Source: Anarhynchus alexandrinus (Eukaryota > Chordata > Aves > Charadriiformes > Charadriidae). Taken from it: DNA of 64,000 bases. The translations under genes were made by a program, and so were the position numbers. The stretch covers positions 2,070,888 to 2,134,887 of the forward strand of contig VUYV01000062.1 in assembly GCA_008711295.1 (NCBI GenBank). Direction: 5' to 3'. How positions within the stretch are numbered: the first letter of the stretch is position 1; each line of letters starts with the position of its first letter. Below, in pieces: positions 1 through 12,400 of this stretch. The notes beneath the pieces were generated by a model. The model saw only the letters and a program-made list of their open reading frames with translations, did not search any database and was not told the DNA's origin.

Positions 1-3000
1 CATGCGGCTTGCCCAAGGTATACAAGGAGTATATATAAGCCCAGCTCTCCATTTTCTAATTCTAGTTCCCAACAGCTTGGGTGTCTTTCAGAACTAGCAC
101 ACAATTCAAAGATTTTTAAGGAAAGTGGTGCCACAGGTGACCTAGTCTTGTTATTTTTCTTTATGCCCAGTGTCTTTCAGGCAACCCCTACATATTGCTT
201 CACTGGGATCAGCAGACACTTCTTCGCCTTGTGTAAATAAAATAGGTCAAACATTTCCGTGGAAATTTTTCATTCTTGCAGAAAATTCTGTTTTACATTT
301 TGAGGATTTGCTTTTAAAATCAGTGTAGTTCCCCATCCCTTTCCCTGTAGTTTCTCGCTGTTATTTTTTCATAAAGCGTCTATTTTTGCTAGTAAACATA
401 ATTTTTTCACGTGGCACCCAGATGCCTTCACTCTGCTGAGTTGCTAGACTGGGCTTTTGCTGGATCTGGATCTGGTAATTCACATCCCCAGTCTTTCTAC
501 ACAGAAAAACGAATCTCTGATCTTACAAATATTACTTGTATATATTGCTCTGCCTGAACACAGGCAACAAATTGGCCAAACTGCTTTCCCATCATTACTG
601 CTGTGAAGTTTTCTTTTTTTCTGGTTTTATATGTGGTGTTTAGTTCTTCACCTGAAGCACATTTGCATTGAAATACAGCAAGCAGTTATACCTTAGATCT
701 TTTGTTATACCTACAATCACTAGGGTGCATATCACAGCTTGCATGGCATATGGCAGTGCTTATCATGTCAATAACAAAGTCTGAATAATGCAATTCTTGG
801 TTGTAATTATCTTTTATTATTATCGAGGGTCATTCCTGGGCTCTTCATCCTTTCATCTCATGTGGAATTTTGGGCTTCCTTATTAATTAAATAGCCAGTA
901 TGATTGAATTAGCCAATTAGCTCTGCCTGAAGGGACGAGCATTGATCCAAACAAAGGGCCTGATTCCACAAACTTGTTGCTGTGAGGGGACAGTCTTGCA
1001 GGGAGCTGGCTGGCAAAAGTGGGCTCGTAGGACTTGGCAAACTATTGTTTGCCTATCTTAGTTAATTTGCAATTATTAGACCAGGTAAATATTTTTTAGT
1101 TGGATACTTTCCTGCTAGCAAACTACTGCTTATCAGACATGACACCTTCCATGGGGATGTTTGATTTTATTAAAAATAATGTGTTTGAAAAAAATCAGCT
1201 GCAGCTAAGTAGTGTTTTGATGTTACCATTTTTTTCTCAGAGTGACTTTAAATAGTCCTATTGTAATTTAAAATTTGTCAAGTTTAAATTGAAAACGGGA
1301 ACAAAACCTCCTAACTTTAGGAGAGGATTCCTGACTGTTCCTTGGTATTGGAACAGTTTGGTTGTAAAATTCTGTGTCACAGAAAACGTCCCACTAATAA
1401 AAAAATTAGACTCTGTCTTCAACAGTTACTTCAACAAGACAATGTAAGTTCCCTAATCCTAAAGCACAGATTAAAATCCCACATGGCACCAGGGCTATGC
1501 ATCTCTTAAGTATCTGTGCCTAAGAGGCACATTGGATATGTATGCAAATGCAGCTCATCTCTCTCTCATGCTCCACCATTCTCACTCCCTTTTTTCCTCC
1601 CTTTATCTTGACATGTTTACTATTTCTTCTACACTGTGCTTCACTGAATAGCAGATCAAACTTCAAAGCAACTTTTAGTTTGAAATTTGTTTCCAAGCTC
1701 CTAAGCTATTCTTTTTCTGACAGCAGTGGATAAGAAATTGTCACTACCACTGGTGACATGTCATCCAGAGATACAGGAATAACAGATGGGCAGCGGTGAG
1801 ATAGCAGGAAGTAACTTCTTTAAAAGTCTGTGTTGATATCACCAACTATGAGAGCAGAGGGAGAATGACCCCCAGAAGGGAATCCAATCTGCTCAGCTCT
1901 TTCTGATTCACAGGTGTTTTGTCTTATTTATTTTTGTACATAGATCCTATTCGATGTAAGATTGTTTGAAGTTTAAAACCCCCTATGTTAGAATTAATGG
2001 AAACTATTAAGAATTAAGAAAAGGAGGAATGGATTTAGCCACCAACCTCAGTGTTTTAAATGATACCACTAAACTGATAACTAGGATTGCTGATGTAACT
2101 AGTGTAGCTGAACGCCATTAATAAGAGTCAAGAATCCTTGATTGCAATGAGAGATCAATGGGTTATGACATTTTGATGTCAGGGTGATGGATCTGACTTT
2201 CTCAATGAAGAATGATTGATTATGGCTCTTCAAAAGTATGGCTCATTATCAGCATATCTAGGCAACTCTTGACACCAACCATACATAACACCCATTATGG
2301 TATGTCAAAAGTCATCGCTTTGGGTGGGTGGCCGTGATTTCTGAGAAAATTAATTGTACTGATTACTGCAAGATATTACAGTATATTGCATAAAACAAAA
2401 TAGTGCATGGTATCTACAAGGAAAGTATCACAGCAGCAAAGACAAGACAGTGATTTTTTTAGCCCTAAGTGCATTTTGTATGTAACAGATGGTCCACACA
2501 GCCTATAAGAAACCTGTTCTTTCTGATGGTAGTAGGAAAATGATATAAAGCACAACATGGGCTTCATTTGCTGCCTTTTATAAAAGTCTATGAACTTGTT
2601 TTCCAAACCAAGAATGACACAGACCCATAGAAAAAAAGATTTCTTGATTTCAGAGTTGAGTTAGTGTAAATTACTTTTGAAAATCTCCTGCTATGCTGCA
2701 ATTTCTATATTTTAAATTAAAAAAAAAAAGCTACAGTGTTTTATTTATAGTACATTACAGCTGGGTCCAAAGTTTTGCTCCAGAGTGTAAACTCCATTGT
2801 GTAAAATTGTTGTACAATGGATACTATGGATACTGTCATGAAGAATACCATAAATGCAGGGCACAACAATATTCATAGTAATAAAATAATGCCTGACCAG
2901 TCCAGCCCAATACCCCATTCTGTACTGAGCACTACTTTTGAAAGAAGTTAATGTTACAAAAGAAAATGCAAAATATAATTAAAAAAAAGGTGTATTACAT

Positions 3001-5225
3001 GTGGTCTGTTCACCAACACATTATGTTTTATTGTCTCCTCCAGAATTCTTGGAAAAGCTCTGGGCCACTGAAGGAAAACCAGTCACAGCAGAAATTCCTG
3101 CCACAAGGTCTGACAGAGTTAAAACAGAAAATAGCCAGGAAGAGACAGATTTATCTCAGGAGATAAAGCACCCAGCTACACTCCAGTACTAGCTTCTGAA
3201 TCACTATATGTAGGAAATGCAGGATTTCAAACAGGCATTTCAAACAGTTTCAAACCACCACATTTAACATTATATTAATTTGGCTTGGGGGACATCATAA
3301 TGTATTGGCTTTCCATCTAGGACACTAAGACATTAGACAGTTACAAGTTCAATAATATCACTAATTCTGCCAAGTCTTGCCAATTATTCTGTCTCCCAAA
3401 GGACAAAGAATACAGAAATGCTTCATACTGAGAAAATTACCTTTTTTACAAAAAAAATAAAAGAAAAACTATTGTTAAGAAATAGTCTTTTAAACCAGGG
3501 AAGGATCTGTTGAAAGAGATTTTTTTCCCCTTCTGGAAAAAAATTGGTGTCTGGCTGCAATAAAGTCACAGTTATTCAGGTGGGAATTTACTTTGGAGTG
3601 CTTCTAGTAGGAGTTGGACTTCAACCTGTGGATCAGTTTTGGAAAAGTCAAGTCTTAAAAATAGCTAACAATTACTTAATAAATAATAACAGTTACTAAG
3701 CAATCATTTTGCAAATTCCTCTCTGTTTTGGAATGTCAGCAAATTCTAAGTGAATTGTGATTTAGGCATACCATTTTATTTTTGTGGCTGGAATATGTAT
3801 GTCAGAATGGTGCTTCAGAAGTGGCAATTTCCAACGCTTGCTATGCTCGTTGACCTGCTATTTCTGATGACTAAATAGGAGGTCTCTGTTGGTTTTATGA
3901 AGTCATATTCACATATATGGTATTGACTAATACTTACATGAGACTGCTCTGAACTAGGGCTGAGCACACACAAAGAGCTCTGCTCCATTTTGATTTGTTC
4001 TTATTTTATGTTTCTACTGATTAGGGAAAATGATTACACAAATCACAGGACAGTGGACATTTGTCCTGGATCTCTGTTGCTGGAACATCACCAGCCAGCA
4101 ACATCGAGGGGTTTAGTTACTGTAAATCAGTATAATTATGAGTTAGTGTTTTCAGGACAGCAGTTGCTTGGGGCTTTATCAGATCTTAAGAAATTCTACT
4201 AATGTTACATCACCACATTGTTGCAGAGAAATCCTAGTAAGAAAATACTGGATCAGGCCCTAAATGTCAATTCAGAGTCATAGCACTGTAGGCTGTATTT
4301 TTAATTCAGTTTCTATTCTGGGGAAAAAAAAAAAAAGCATTTGCAAAATCTGCCCAAATCTGGTAGATTTGATGTAATGAACAGCTCTCAATCTACTAAC
4401 TGAAACCTTCTAAGCAGTTCATCAATTACTGAATTTAAGCCAAAATTTTTCTTCATCCTTAATGGATGTTACAATTTAATAGTGAAGCTACAGAATATTA
4501 ATAGTGGGTTTATAGAAATTGCCCTGAACACCTACAGACTTCATTATTGCATGTTGTCCAGCTGTGGCAGTTTGAATGCTTTACAGAAGAGAACATAGTT
4601 CTCCATAATTTTTAAAAGAGAAAGAGACTCTATCGATTTACAGCAGCTCCAACATTGGGGCTCCTGTTGAGCTAAGGAGAACTTGAGTTCCTTCAGGAGG
4701 GTTTCCAGGCTCTTCTCGCATCCCTTCCCAGCACATCCATTTGCTAACCTTCCCCTGCAGGGGACCTTCACCTGATGCCTGCCTGCTGTGCACTGTTCTT
4801 CTGGAGCTGTGCAGCTGGTATTTTGCCTAAGACGTCCCTAAGGCAATGACAAAAATCCTCCAAATATTAATATTTTTTCACTAATTCTCCTTTTGGTTTT
4901 ACCTTCTCTGGAACACATCTGTATAATTTTTATTCTTCAAAGTCAATACATTAATAGTCAGTGAAGTTTCTGAAATGGCTGGCCATGAGGGGGGCTTGAT
5001 CTCACCAATACGCAGCTGAAACTGCCAGACAGCACTTGCTGAAAAGAGGCAGAGTTTATCATATATGCCGAGCATCATTGGAGAGACTGTGAAGACATTT
5101 TCTAGAAAAGACAACTGCATGTACTGCTCAGACTGTAAAAAATACAACAGAAAAAAATAATGTAAAATCTACCTACTGATGTTAAAGTCTTGTATTTATT
5201 TTTAATATTTTCCCTATAACTATGC
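1..5225. other. AT-rich noncoding stretch
   Basis: No gene is supported here. All open frames are short, lack protein-like composition and overlap on both strands. Local points: homeodomain-like ATTA/AATTAG motifs cluster at about 880-1085, next to a GGGCCTGATTCCACAAAC string that resembles the end of an old amniote palindromic repeat. A-runs occur near 2710 and 4322. A strong pyrimidine-rich AG acceptor-like site lies just before 3045, followed by a 49-codon open frame that I do not accept as an exon. A GGATCAGGCCCTAAAT string near 4251 again resembles a terminus of that palindromic repeat. Confidence 0.6.
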
Positions 5226-6445
5226 TTAACGAACCTGATCTCCATCTATGACAAGGTGACCCACTTGGTGGATGAGGGAAAGGCTGTGGATGTTGTTTAC
5301 CTAGATTTCAGTAAAGCCTTTGATACTGTTCCCCACGGCATTCTCATGAAAAAACTGGCTACCCAAGGCTTGGACAGGTGTACACTCTGCTGGAGTAAAT
5401 GCTGGCTGGATGGCCGGGCCCAGAGAGTGGTGGTGAATGGAGTTAAATCCAGCTGGCGGCCGGTCACAAGTGGTGTTCCGCAGGGCTCAGTGTTGGGGCC
5501 ACTCCTGTTTAATACCTTTATTAATGATCTTGATGAGGGAATTGAGAGCACCCTCAGTAAGTTTGCAGATGACACCAAGTTAGGTAGGAGCATTGATCTG
5601 CTTGAGGGTAGGAGGGCTCTTCAGAGGGACCTGGATAGGCTAGATCGATGGGCTGAGGCCAATAGTATGAGCTTCAACAAGGCCAAGGGCTGAGTCCTGC
5701 ACTTGGGCCACAACAACCCCAATGCAGTGCTACAGGCTTGGGGAGGAGTGGCTGAAAAGCTACCTGGTAGAAAAGGAACTGGGGGTGTTGACAGACAGCC
5801 AGCTGAAAAGGAGCCAGCAGTGTGCCCAGGTGGTCAAGAAGGCCAACGGCATCCTGGTCTGCATCAGGAATAGTGTAGCCAGCAGGGCTAGAGAAGTGAT
5901 TGTCCCACTGTACTTGGCTCTGGTGAGGCTGCACCTTGAGTACTGTGTTCAGTTTGGGCGCCGCAGTATAACAAGGACATTGAGGTACTGGAGAGGGTCC
6001 AGAGAAGGGCAACAAAGCTGGTGAAGGGTCTTGAGTATAAGTCTTATGAGCAGTGGCTGAGGGAACTGGGGTTGTTTAGTTTGAAGAAAAGGAGGCTGAA
6101 GGGAAACCTTATTGCTCTCTACAACTACCTGAAAGGAGGTTCCAGAGAGGTGGACGTTGGTCTCTTCTCACAAGTTACAACCGATAGGTCAAGAGGAAAT
6201 GGTGTCAAGTTGCACCAGGGGAGGTTTAGGTTAGACATTAGGAAAAACTTCTACACTGAAAGAGTTATCAAAGACTGGAACAGGCTGCCCAGGGAAGTGG
6301 TTGAATCGCCATTATTGGATATATTTAAAAGCTGTCTAAATATGGTGCTCAGGGACGTGGTTTAGAAGTGAGCCTGCTAGAGTCAGATAACAGTTGGACT
6401 TGATGATCTTAAAGGTCTTTTCCAGCCATAATGATTCTATGATTC
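5226..6445 (+). mobile_element. CR1 LINE, 5'-truncated, 3' end intact
   Basis: This is a non-LTR retrotransposon copy of about 1.2 kb. It begins abruptly inside the reverse-transcriptase ORF and runs through the stop and a short 3' UTR. It ends in GATTCTATGATT, the short terminal repeat that marks the 3' end of avian CR1. The 5' truncation is the usual outcome of incomplete target-primed reverse transcription. The 3' UTR contains TTGGACTTGATGATCTTAAA, a hallmark of CR1 tails. No convincing target-site duplication is visible, which is normal for CR1. The copy is decayed but easily recognisable, so it is younger than the element at 15879-16880. The subfamily needs a library comparison. Confidence 0.95.
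5256..6365 (+). pseudogene. CR1 ORF2 reverse transcriptase, C-terminal part, broken
   Basis: In its source element this ORF encodes the endonuclease/reverse transcriptase that copies CR1 RNA into the genome. Only the reverse-transcriptase core and C-terminal region remain. The first motif with a catalytic aspartate is [13 protein letters not shown] near the start. [11 protein letters not shown] follows near 5470. The catalytic FADD box lies at 5562-5573. The frame is broken by a TGA at about 5691. A 1-bp insertion near 5720 (CCCAATGCAG) moves the frame by +1, and a 1-bp deletion near 5960 (CAGTTTGGGC) brings it back. Downstream the frame is open to the normal stop at 6363-6365, through motifs such as [11 protein letters not shown] and DIRKNFYTE. 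The two indels cancel, but the stop and the missing N-terminus make it non-functional. Confidence 0.93.
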
Positions 6446-9363
6446 AAGTTCCTTAACTTAGTATGGCTCATTTTGAAATGATGGCTTGGTTTTTGTATTT
6501 ACTTGACAGTTATATGTTTGGCATATATAAGCTATAGCTCAGCAAACAGAAAGAAAAAAAATATGGCATGAAATATCTGTTGTGCACAAAAATGCACATC
6601 GATGGATTTTTTGCATGACATGTAAGTTTAACAACTACAGAAACAGTACTTCAACAATGCGATTCTCAAACTGTGTTCCACAGGCCACTGCTGATCCATG
6701 AAATTGTGTTACATTACTTGCCAGGGTTACCAAGGAACATGTCTGTCATAAGTCTGCCGGTGTGCATGCACAGAGGTCAGAGATACCAAAAGACGAACAG
6801 TGAGGTGCAGCTGTAGACCATGGACACATCCACGGCAGTTCAAGACCAAGACTAAGTTTGTAAACAAGTAAAGGTTGGCTTGGTACTGTATTCCAAGTAC
6901 TGTTTAGCCTTGATCACCTTTGAACTGACTCTTTATGGAGTCAGTTCATTGTGCTTTCCAGTATGAAATATGTCAGTAATGCTCAGTAAAGGCAGACTTA
7001 GAAAAACCCCAAGCCCTCAGCTTATCGAGCAAGGTAGCTCATCCCTAGACTCCCAGTTTCCAGTTTTAGGCAGTATTTGGTCTCAAACTTCCAGGGAAAT
7101 GTGAGCTTGGGGTGAGCAAAGCAGCTACTTCGATCTGCAGAGCACTTGGGACAATTACCTTATTGCCTTATTCATTTCTGTGAGGTGTTAACCTAGGCAC
7201 CCAGGAACGGTAATTTAGATGTCATGAGGAGTTATTGAACTACTCATGTAAGAAAGATCTGTACAATTTGCTGTGAGTGACATCTCATCTTAGTGTCACA
7301 AGGGGGTGATAGCTGGATGATAATGCCACTTACTTGTTTCTTTCCCTATCAAAAAGAAGAAAAGCCTACCAAGACAGGGAAGCCCCTAGCAAAGCATCGC
7401 AGTCATTTGTTATATTGATGATTATTTTTTATTTTTTGAACTGTAAGGACATTTTGTGCTTGGTGCTGTACAATGGAGGAACTAAAGATGACCCTTTCCT
7501 GAGAAAGCTTTCAAAGAAAAACAGCGCTTGCCACAGAAAGAAGGACTAACACAGTCCCGGTCAATATAGTAGTCTGTGAATTAAATTTTTGCTCATTTGT
7601 ATAGTGTAAAATGAGCATCAGTTTTGATTAGCTGAGATTGGTTTGAAAGCTGGAAGAGTAGCACTGCCAGCATGAGCTGGAGAGCAAGTCAAAGACAGGA
7701 TAGAGCTGTGTAATTATCAAAAGAGTTGGAAACAAACAGAAGATTTGCCTATGCAGTAAAGCAGTTCCTGTTCTCTCCCCATCCTGATTCCCATTTCTTG
7801 TTAGGATGAGGGTCTGAAGGACTAGATTTTGGGAAGAAATGAAGAACAGTAGTAGCTTAAGTAAAAACACAAAACTCCTGTGACTCTAACCGCTGCACTG
7901 ATGAAGTAATTTGAAAGGAGTCCTGCTTCTCAAAGGTGCAACGTTAAGTGTGAGATTTAGAGAAGGAGGCCAATTTCAGTTTTAAGACATCATTAGCTCT
8001 TATTCCATGAAAATTCCTTCTAGCCACTTATTCAGACCAATGAAGAACCAAAAAAAGTAATCTGCGGACTATTACTTAGGCCATCACTTCAGTGTTTCAA
8101 GGCTGTAACTTATAGATGTGATTTTCCCCACCCCCCATCCCACCCCACAGAAAACTTGTGATTTTATGTGCTTTTTTATGCATGTATTAAACAAATGGCA
8201 CAGCTGAATAGCTTTTCTTAAAAACTGGACATTCACCAAAAAGAAGTTTGCCAGCACAGACAATTAGGCTTTCTTCTTTTAACAATAGATTGACTGACTG
8301 GCACATTTGAAATGCGAGCGTATTTTTTATTCCTCCGTTCACCCTTTGAGCTGATAAACATGAACAATGGGAAACAGCTGGGACAGGAAAACATTTTAGT
8401 TTGTATTTTCAAAGCAAGCAAGAAATAAACCCATCAGTGGGAGCCAGATCACATCTTCTGCCTTAGGGGTAGTCAGCAATTGGGGGGAAAAATACGATCC
8501 ATATTTTTAATCAAACATTACATATTTATTAATGTGCAGCTGGCCTATTGTGTGCATGATTTTTTTTCTTTAACGCTGTGCTGCGTCCGTCAGCCTGACA
8601 TTGTTCTGTAACTGACATTACTCTATAAGGATCTGGAAATGCACAGATTTAATAGGAATCATTGAGACAATTGCTTTCTGTATTATTAGGTCTGTGTGAC
8701 GTAGGTACCATCTGAAATTCAATTTTAGAAGAAAAATAAGATATTGTTCTATCAAGGCAATTTTGTGCACCTGTGATACAGTAAGAACATACACCCCCAC
8801 CCTCCTATTTTCCTCCTCACTCATCTAACTTCGTGGCCATTTAATGATATGTGCCACTCTTTTGTTAAAAATGTTTGGGCAAATATATTTTGATGCTTAT
8901 TGAGATTAAACTTTCAGTACATCTCCCTGGTAGCAAAGGTTGGGCTGTTCATTAGTTGGAGGTTTGGCCTTGTCAGGTTCCATTGACTGTTGGCTAAAAG
9001 GATCACTTTATCATCATTTGTCTACAATGGAGACAGTCTTTATTCAGCCTTGATTCCTCTGGGGTCACAGCTGTCATAACTTCACTTGCTTTATAATGCA
9101 GACCCTAGTTTCGCGATCCCCTTAGGTAATTGTTTAATAGATTCAGTTTACCTTAATATAGGTAATATGTTATTTATAAAGAAATACAAGGGAAAGGAAG
9201 GGGCAATATTGCTTAAAACATCTCTTTCGTACCCTACTGCTTGGTGTCAATTATTTGGAAATTATGTTAAACTCAGTTCTCATTTTGAACCCAAAAGGAA
9301 AATGCCTCTTTTTTTCCTGAGTTTTACTCTCATCTTTTAGCTGCAAATCTCAAGACAGAATCC
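6446..9363. other. Noncoding stretch with old repeat debris
   Basis: No gene is supported. The segment at about 6655-6900 starts with TCTCAAACTGTGTTCCACAG and may be a decayed ancient interspersed repeat, but it is too degenerate to classify. A C-rich run lies at about 8128-8148. A compact block at about 8470-8600, with ATTAAT-type motifs and a CpG-bearing core, could be conserved noncoding DNA, but nothing in the sequence proves it. Confidence 0.55.
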
Positions 9364-9420
9364 TCAGGCCTGATTTTCCACTGGTGAAAGTTGAGATAAC
9401 TCCACAGATTTTGACAAGGC
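9364..9420. repeat. MITE-like palindromic repeat remnant
   Basis: The string CAGGCCTGATTTTCCACTGG is followed by a GAGATAACTCCACAG core. This resembles one arm of a widespread amniote palindromic repeat whose arms read roughly CAGGCCTGATTCT...GTAACTCCACTGA. Only one arm is visible. I do not know its library name. The match is from memory and degenerate. Confidence 0.4.
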
Positions 9421-12400
9421 TGTGGTGTTTTGGAGAAAAAGGCCTTCATTTCCTATTGTTTTCAAGTTTCTGTATGTAAAAGAATTCTGGGGGATTTTGG
9501 CTTGTCTTAATTTATTTTTGGGGATTACTTTGGTTTTGAGATTTGCTGCAGCATACTAAAAAATTGTAACACAATGTACAAAGATGTTTTATCACAAAAA
9601 ACATTTCATACTTTTTTGGTTCTCTCTTCATTAGCTGTATGAAACTGCTGCCACCAACCTTTTCATTACATAACAGGATTTTCCTCAAAAACATACACAC
9701 CCCTTCAGTGGGTGACACAGCACATTCTCTTGCTAGGTCTCACTGGGAGCCAACATAAACAATGGAATACTTCAATTCCTTGCTTATACCATACTGAGAA
9801 CACCATTTGCTCCACTTCTAGGCCCAGGCTTCTGGTTCACTACTGGGACAAGCCCTCGGTATTGGCCCGCCACTCTGCCTGTGGAAGCAGGACTGATAGC
9901 CAGTGGCTGTGCAGGACTGACAGGCAGACAACACTCAGGTTCTTTAGATGGCAATGCTGTTCAGAAGGTGGCATCTCCTGCAGCATCCAGGAATATCAGC
10001 ACTGAAGTGAAGCACACGTTCTGGGCCAACAACTTATTTGCTGAAAACAATAGTTCAGTTCAACTTGAAACAAGAAGTTTGACCTAAGGTCAATGTGCTA
10101 AAGTTTTGAGCCAGAAATCACCAAGGAGAGGACGTGCTACCACTGCCCCTTCTTTTCCAAGGGGGGCACCCACCCAGGGGCTCTGAGCAGGGTCTCTCTT
10201 CTATAGACCTCATCCAGTTTTGCATCTCTCGACACAGGAACTGGAAATGAGATTACTTCCCTCAAAATGAGGTCAAAGAATCAGTTTTCCTCCATTTGAT
10301 TTAGTAAAACCTGAAATGTTTTACAAAAATTGGAATAGGGCATTGTGAGAAGCCCATTTTTGAGTGCCTTGGTAACCGACGCATTCCTCTTGCAGGTTAG
10401 ATGTTGGCTTTTACAGAAGAGAAGAGGGGCTGAGCAGTTTCAACGTTTGGTTTCCTTTAAAATTCCCATTAAAGAATGAGGAAAAAAAATCAGAGTTTGA
10501 TTTTCACACTGTTACTACTGCTTGTACGAACTTTTCTAAGATCTGTTGGCAGCATCGGTTACCATAAATAAGACATACTTTTCATAATTTTTATTTTATA
10601 TCTTTTAAGGATTACACACAAACATTAGTAAGCTTCATAGAAAGTAGTTGCCACACGATGTTCTTAGTAGCCCTACCAATGAAGCTTTGCTTTTCACTGT
10701 TTGTTTCAATAAGAAGAATGACGTTAATGTATCCATGAAAAGCACATAACAGAGACAGTTCTCAACAAAACGTCCTAGTATAGAACTACATGGGTCCAGA
10801 CAGATACCTCTTTGCAGGTAATTGCTGAAGGGGAGTAATTTCACAGACTTTAATCATTAAAAGAAAGCCTTGATGTAAAGAAAAACATAATGAAAAATAA
10901 AGAAACACCCTGTGGTGGGAGTCTGATCTTCAAGAGGGAAGTTGTGCTTTCCTTTGCATTTGTGGAAGTTTATGGAAGCTCAGACCCACACAATGGTCCC
11001 ACATTTTCGTCTTCAGGAGGATTCAAACACCAAATCCTCTCCACAATTCACGGACTGGCTATGCCTTTTTCAGACTGTTTCCTGAATGGGTGGCTATATT
11101 TTTGAAACAAAATTATACTCTATCAACAGCATATTCTCCCAGTAAAATTTCCTTCAAATTCCACTCAGTCATATTTTGTGCGTGCATTTGTGCACTAGCA
11201 TGTGTTGAATTTCCCAGGGAATATCTTAACTAGAGGCTGAATTTCATTTAAGCTTCTAATTCAATGCCAAAAGTCACTGCACTGTAATATCTTAATTACA
11301 GTTGGAGGTTGATAAGCAAAAAAGGAAATGGAGCCGTAATGCTGTGGAAAGTTTCCCTATAAAGATTAGCTTTCAATTCTTTTTTATTATTTTCTCCCAA
11401 ATATCTTCCTTATAAGAAATTAATTCAAAACAGTTATAGAGAAAATAAACATGACATAGGGGAAAGAACAAAAAAACCCACCCCACCCCAAAGCAATTGT
11501 TTAAAGGGTTGCATAAAAACTGGATATAAATGCCTGTTTCTATGTGTACTGCCACACCATCCATGAAAAGAGCCTTTAAAATAACTCATCTTACAAAGGA
11601 AAAAGTCACTAGATATAGTGTTGATCATTAGGTGTACTACAGTGCATTCGTCTGCTTGTACCCCACTTTGATTAGTATACAGCAAAGATGGCCACAAGCA
11701 CTCAGAAAGTTTTATTGAGGTTTAAATCTTCATTCAAATGATGTAAAGGGGCATTGAATGAAGATTTAGAACTCTATAAAGCTGCTTGGCAGTGTCTGTG
11801 GCAATCTATGCCACATAAAAACTGAAATGCTTCTACTTTGTTATTGAAACATTTCTACTGTAATTCTTTAATATTAGGTAGCAGCCACAGTGTTGGGACA
11901 TTACCACATCTGGGAGTATTTCTCTTACTGAGGAGCTTGCCTGCTATCAATTGTGCAGGATATTATAGAACGTACACACTGTTGATGTCTAGGAGATAAT
12001 GGAAGAGGAATTGTTACTGCAATTACATATTATTATGCTTTTCAGAAGATAATGTGGGTTCATTCATGTGAGTATTTTGAACTAGCAAATACCCTAATTG
12101 CTTACATGTCTGTTATAATCCTAAATCCAGTTGACATATCTGATGTACTGTTGCATTTTTATCTGGCCATTTGCACATGTACTCTTTATGATTTTCCTCT
12201 GACCTGCATGAACTGTGCAAAAAAGGAACACGAGTGTCTTGTGCATTTCCTTTGAAATTTTGGTCTAAGTAAACACCCAGGAAAACAGAGAGACAGAGTA
12301 CCGTAACCAAGTGCGCTTTTTTCCAGGAATGTAGAATTAACCTGTGCAAGAGCAGGATAAGTGCAAATGATCCGATTATGCTGTAATGACAAATTTATGA

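Noticed and set aside
3001..3192. Open frame after a strong acceptor-like pyrimidine tract (CTCCTCCAG near 3043)
   Set aside because: There is no partner exon and no recognised protein, and two frames are open at once. Isolated good acceptors are common.
5225..6462. CTTAAC at both edges of the CR1 as a target-site duplication
   Set aside because: It is only six bases and offset from the element ends, and CR1 insertions usually lack clear duplications.
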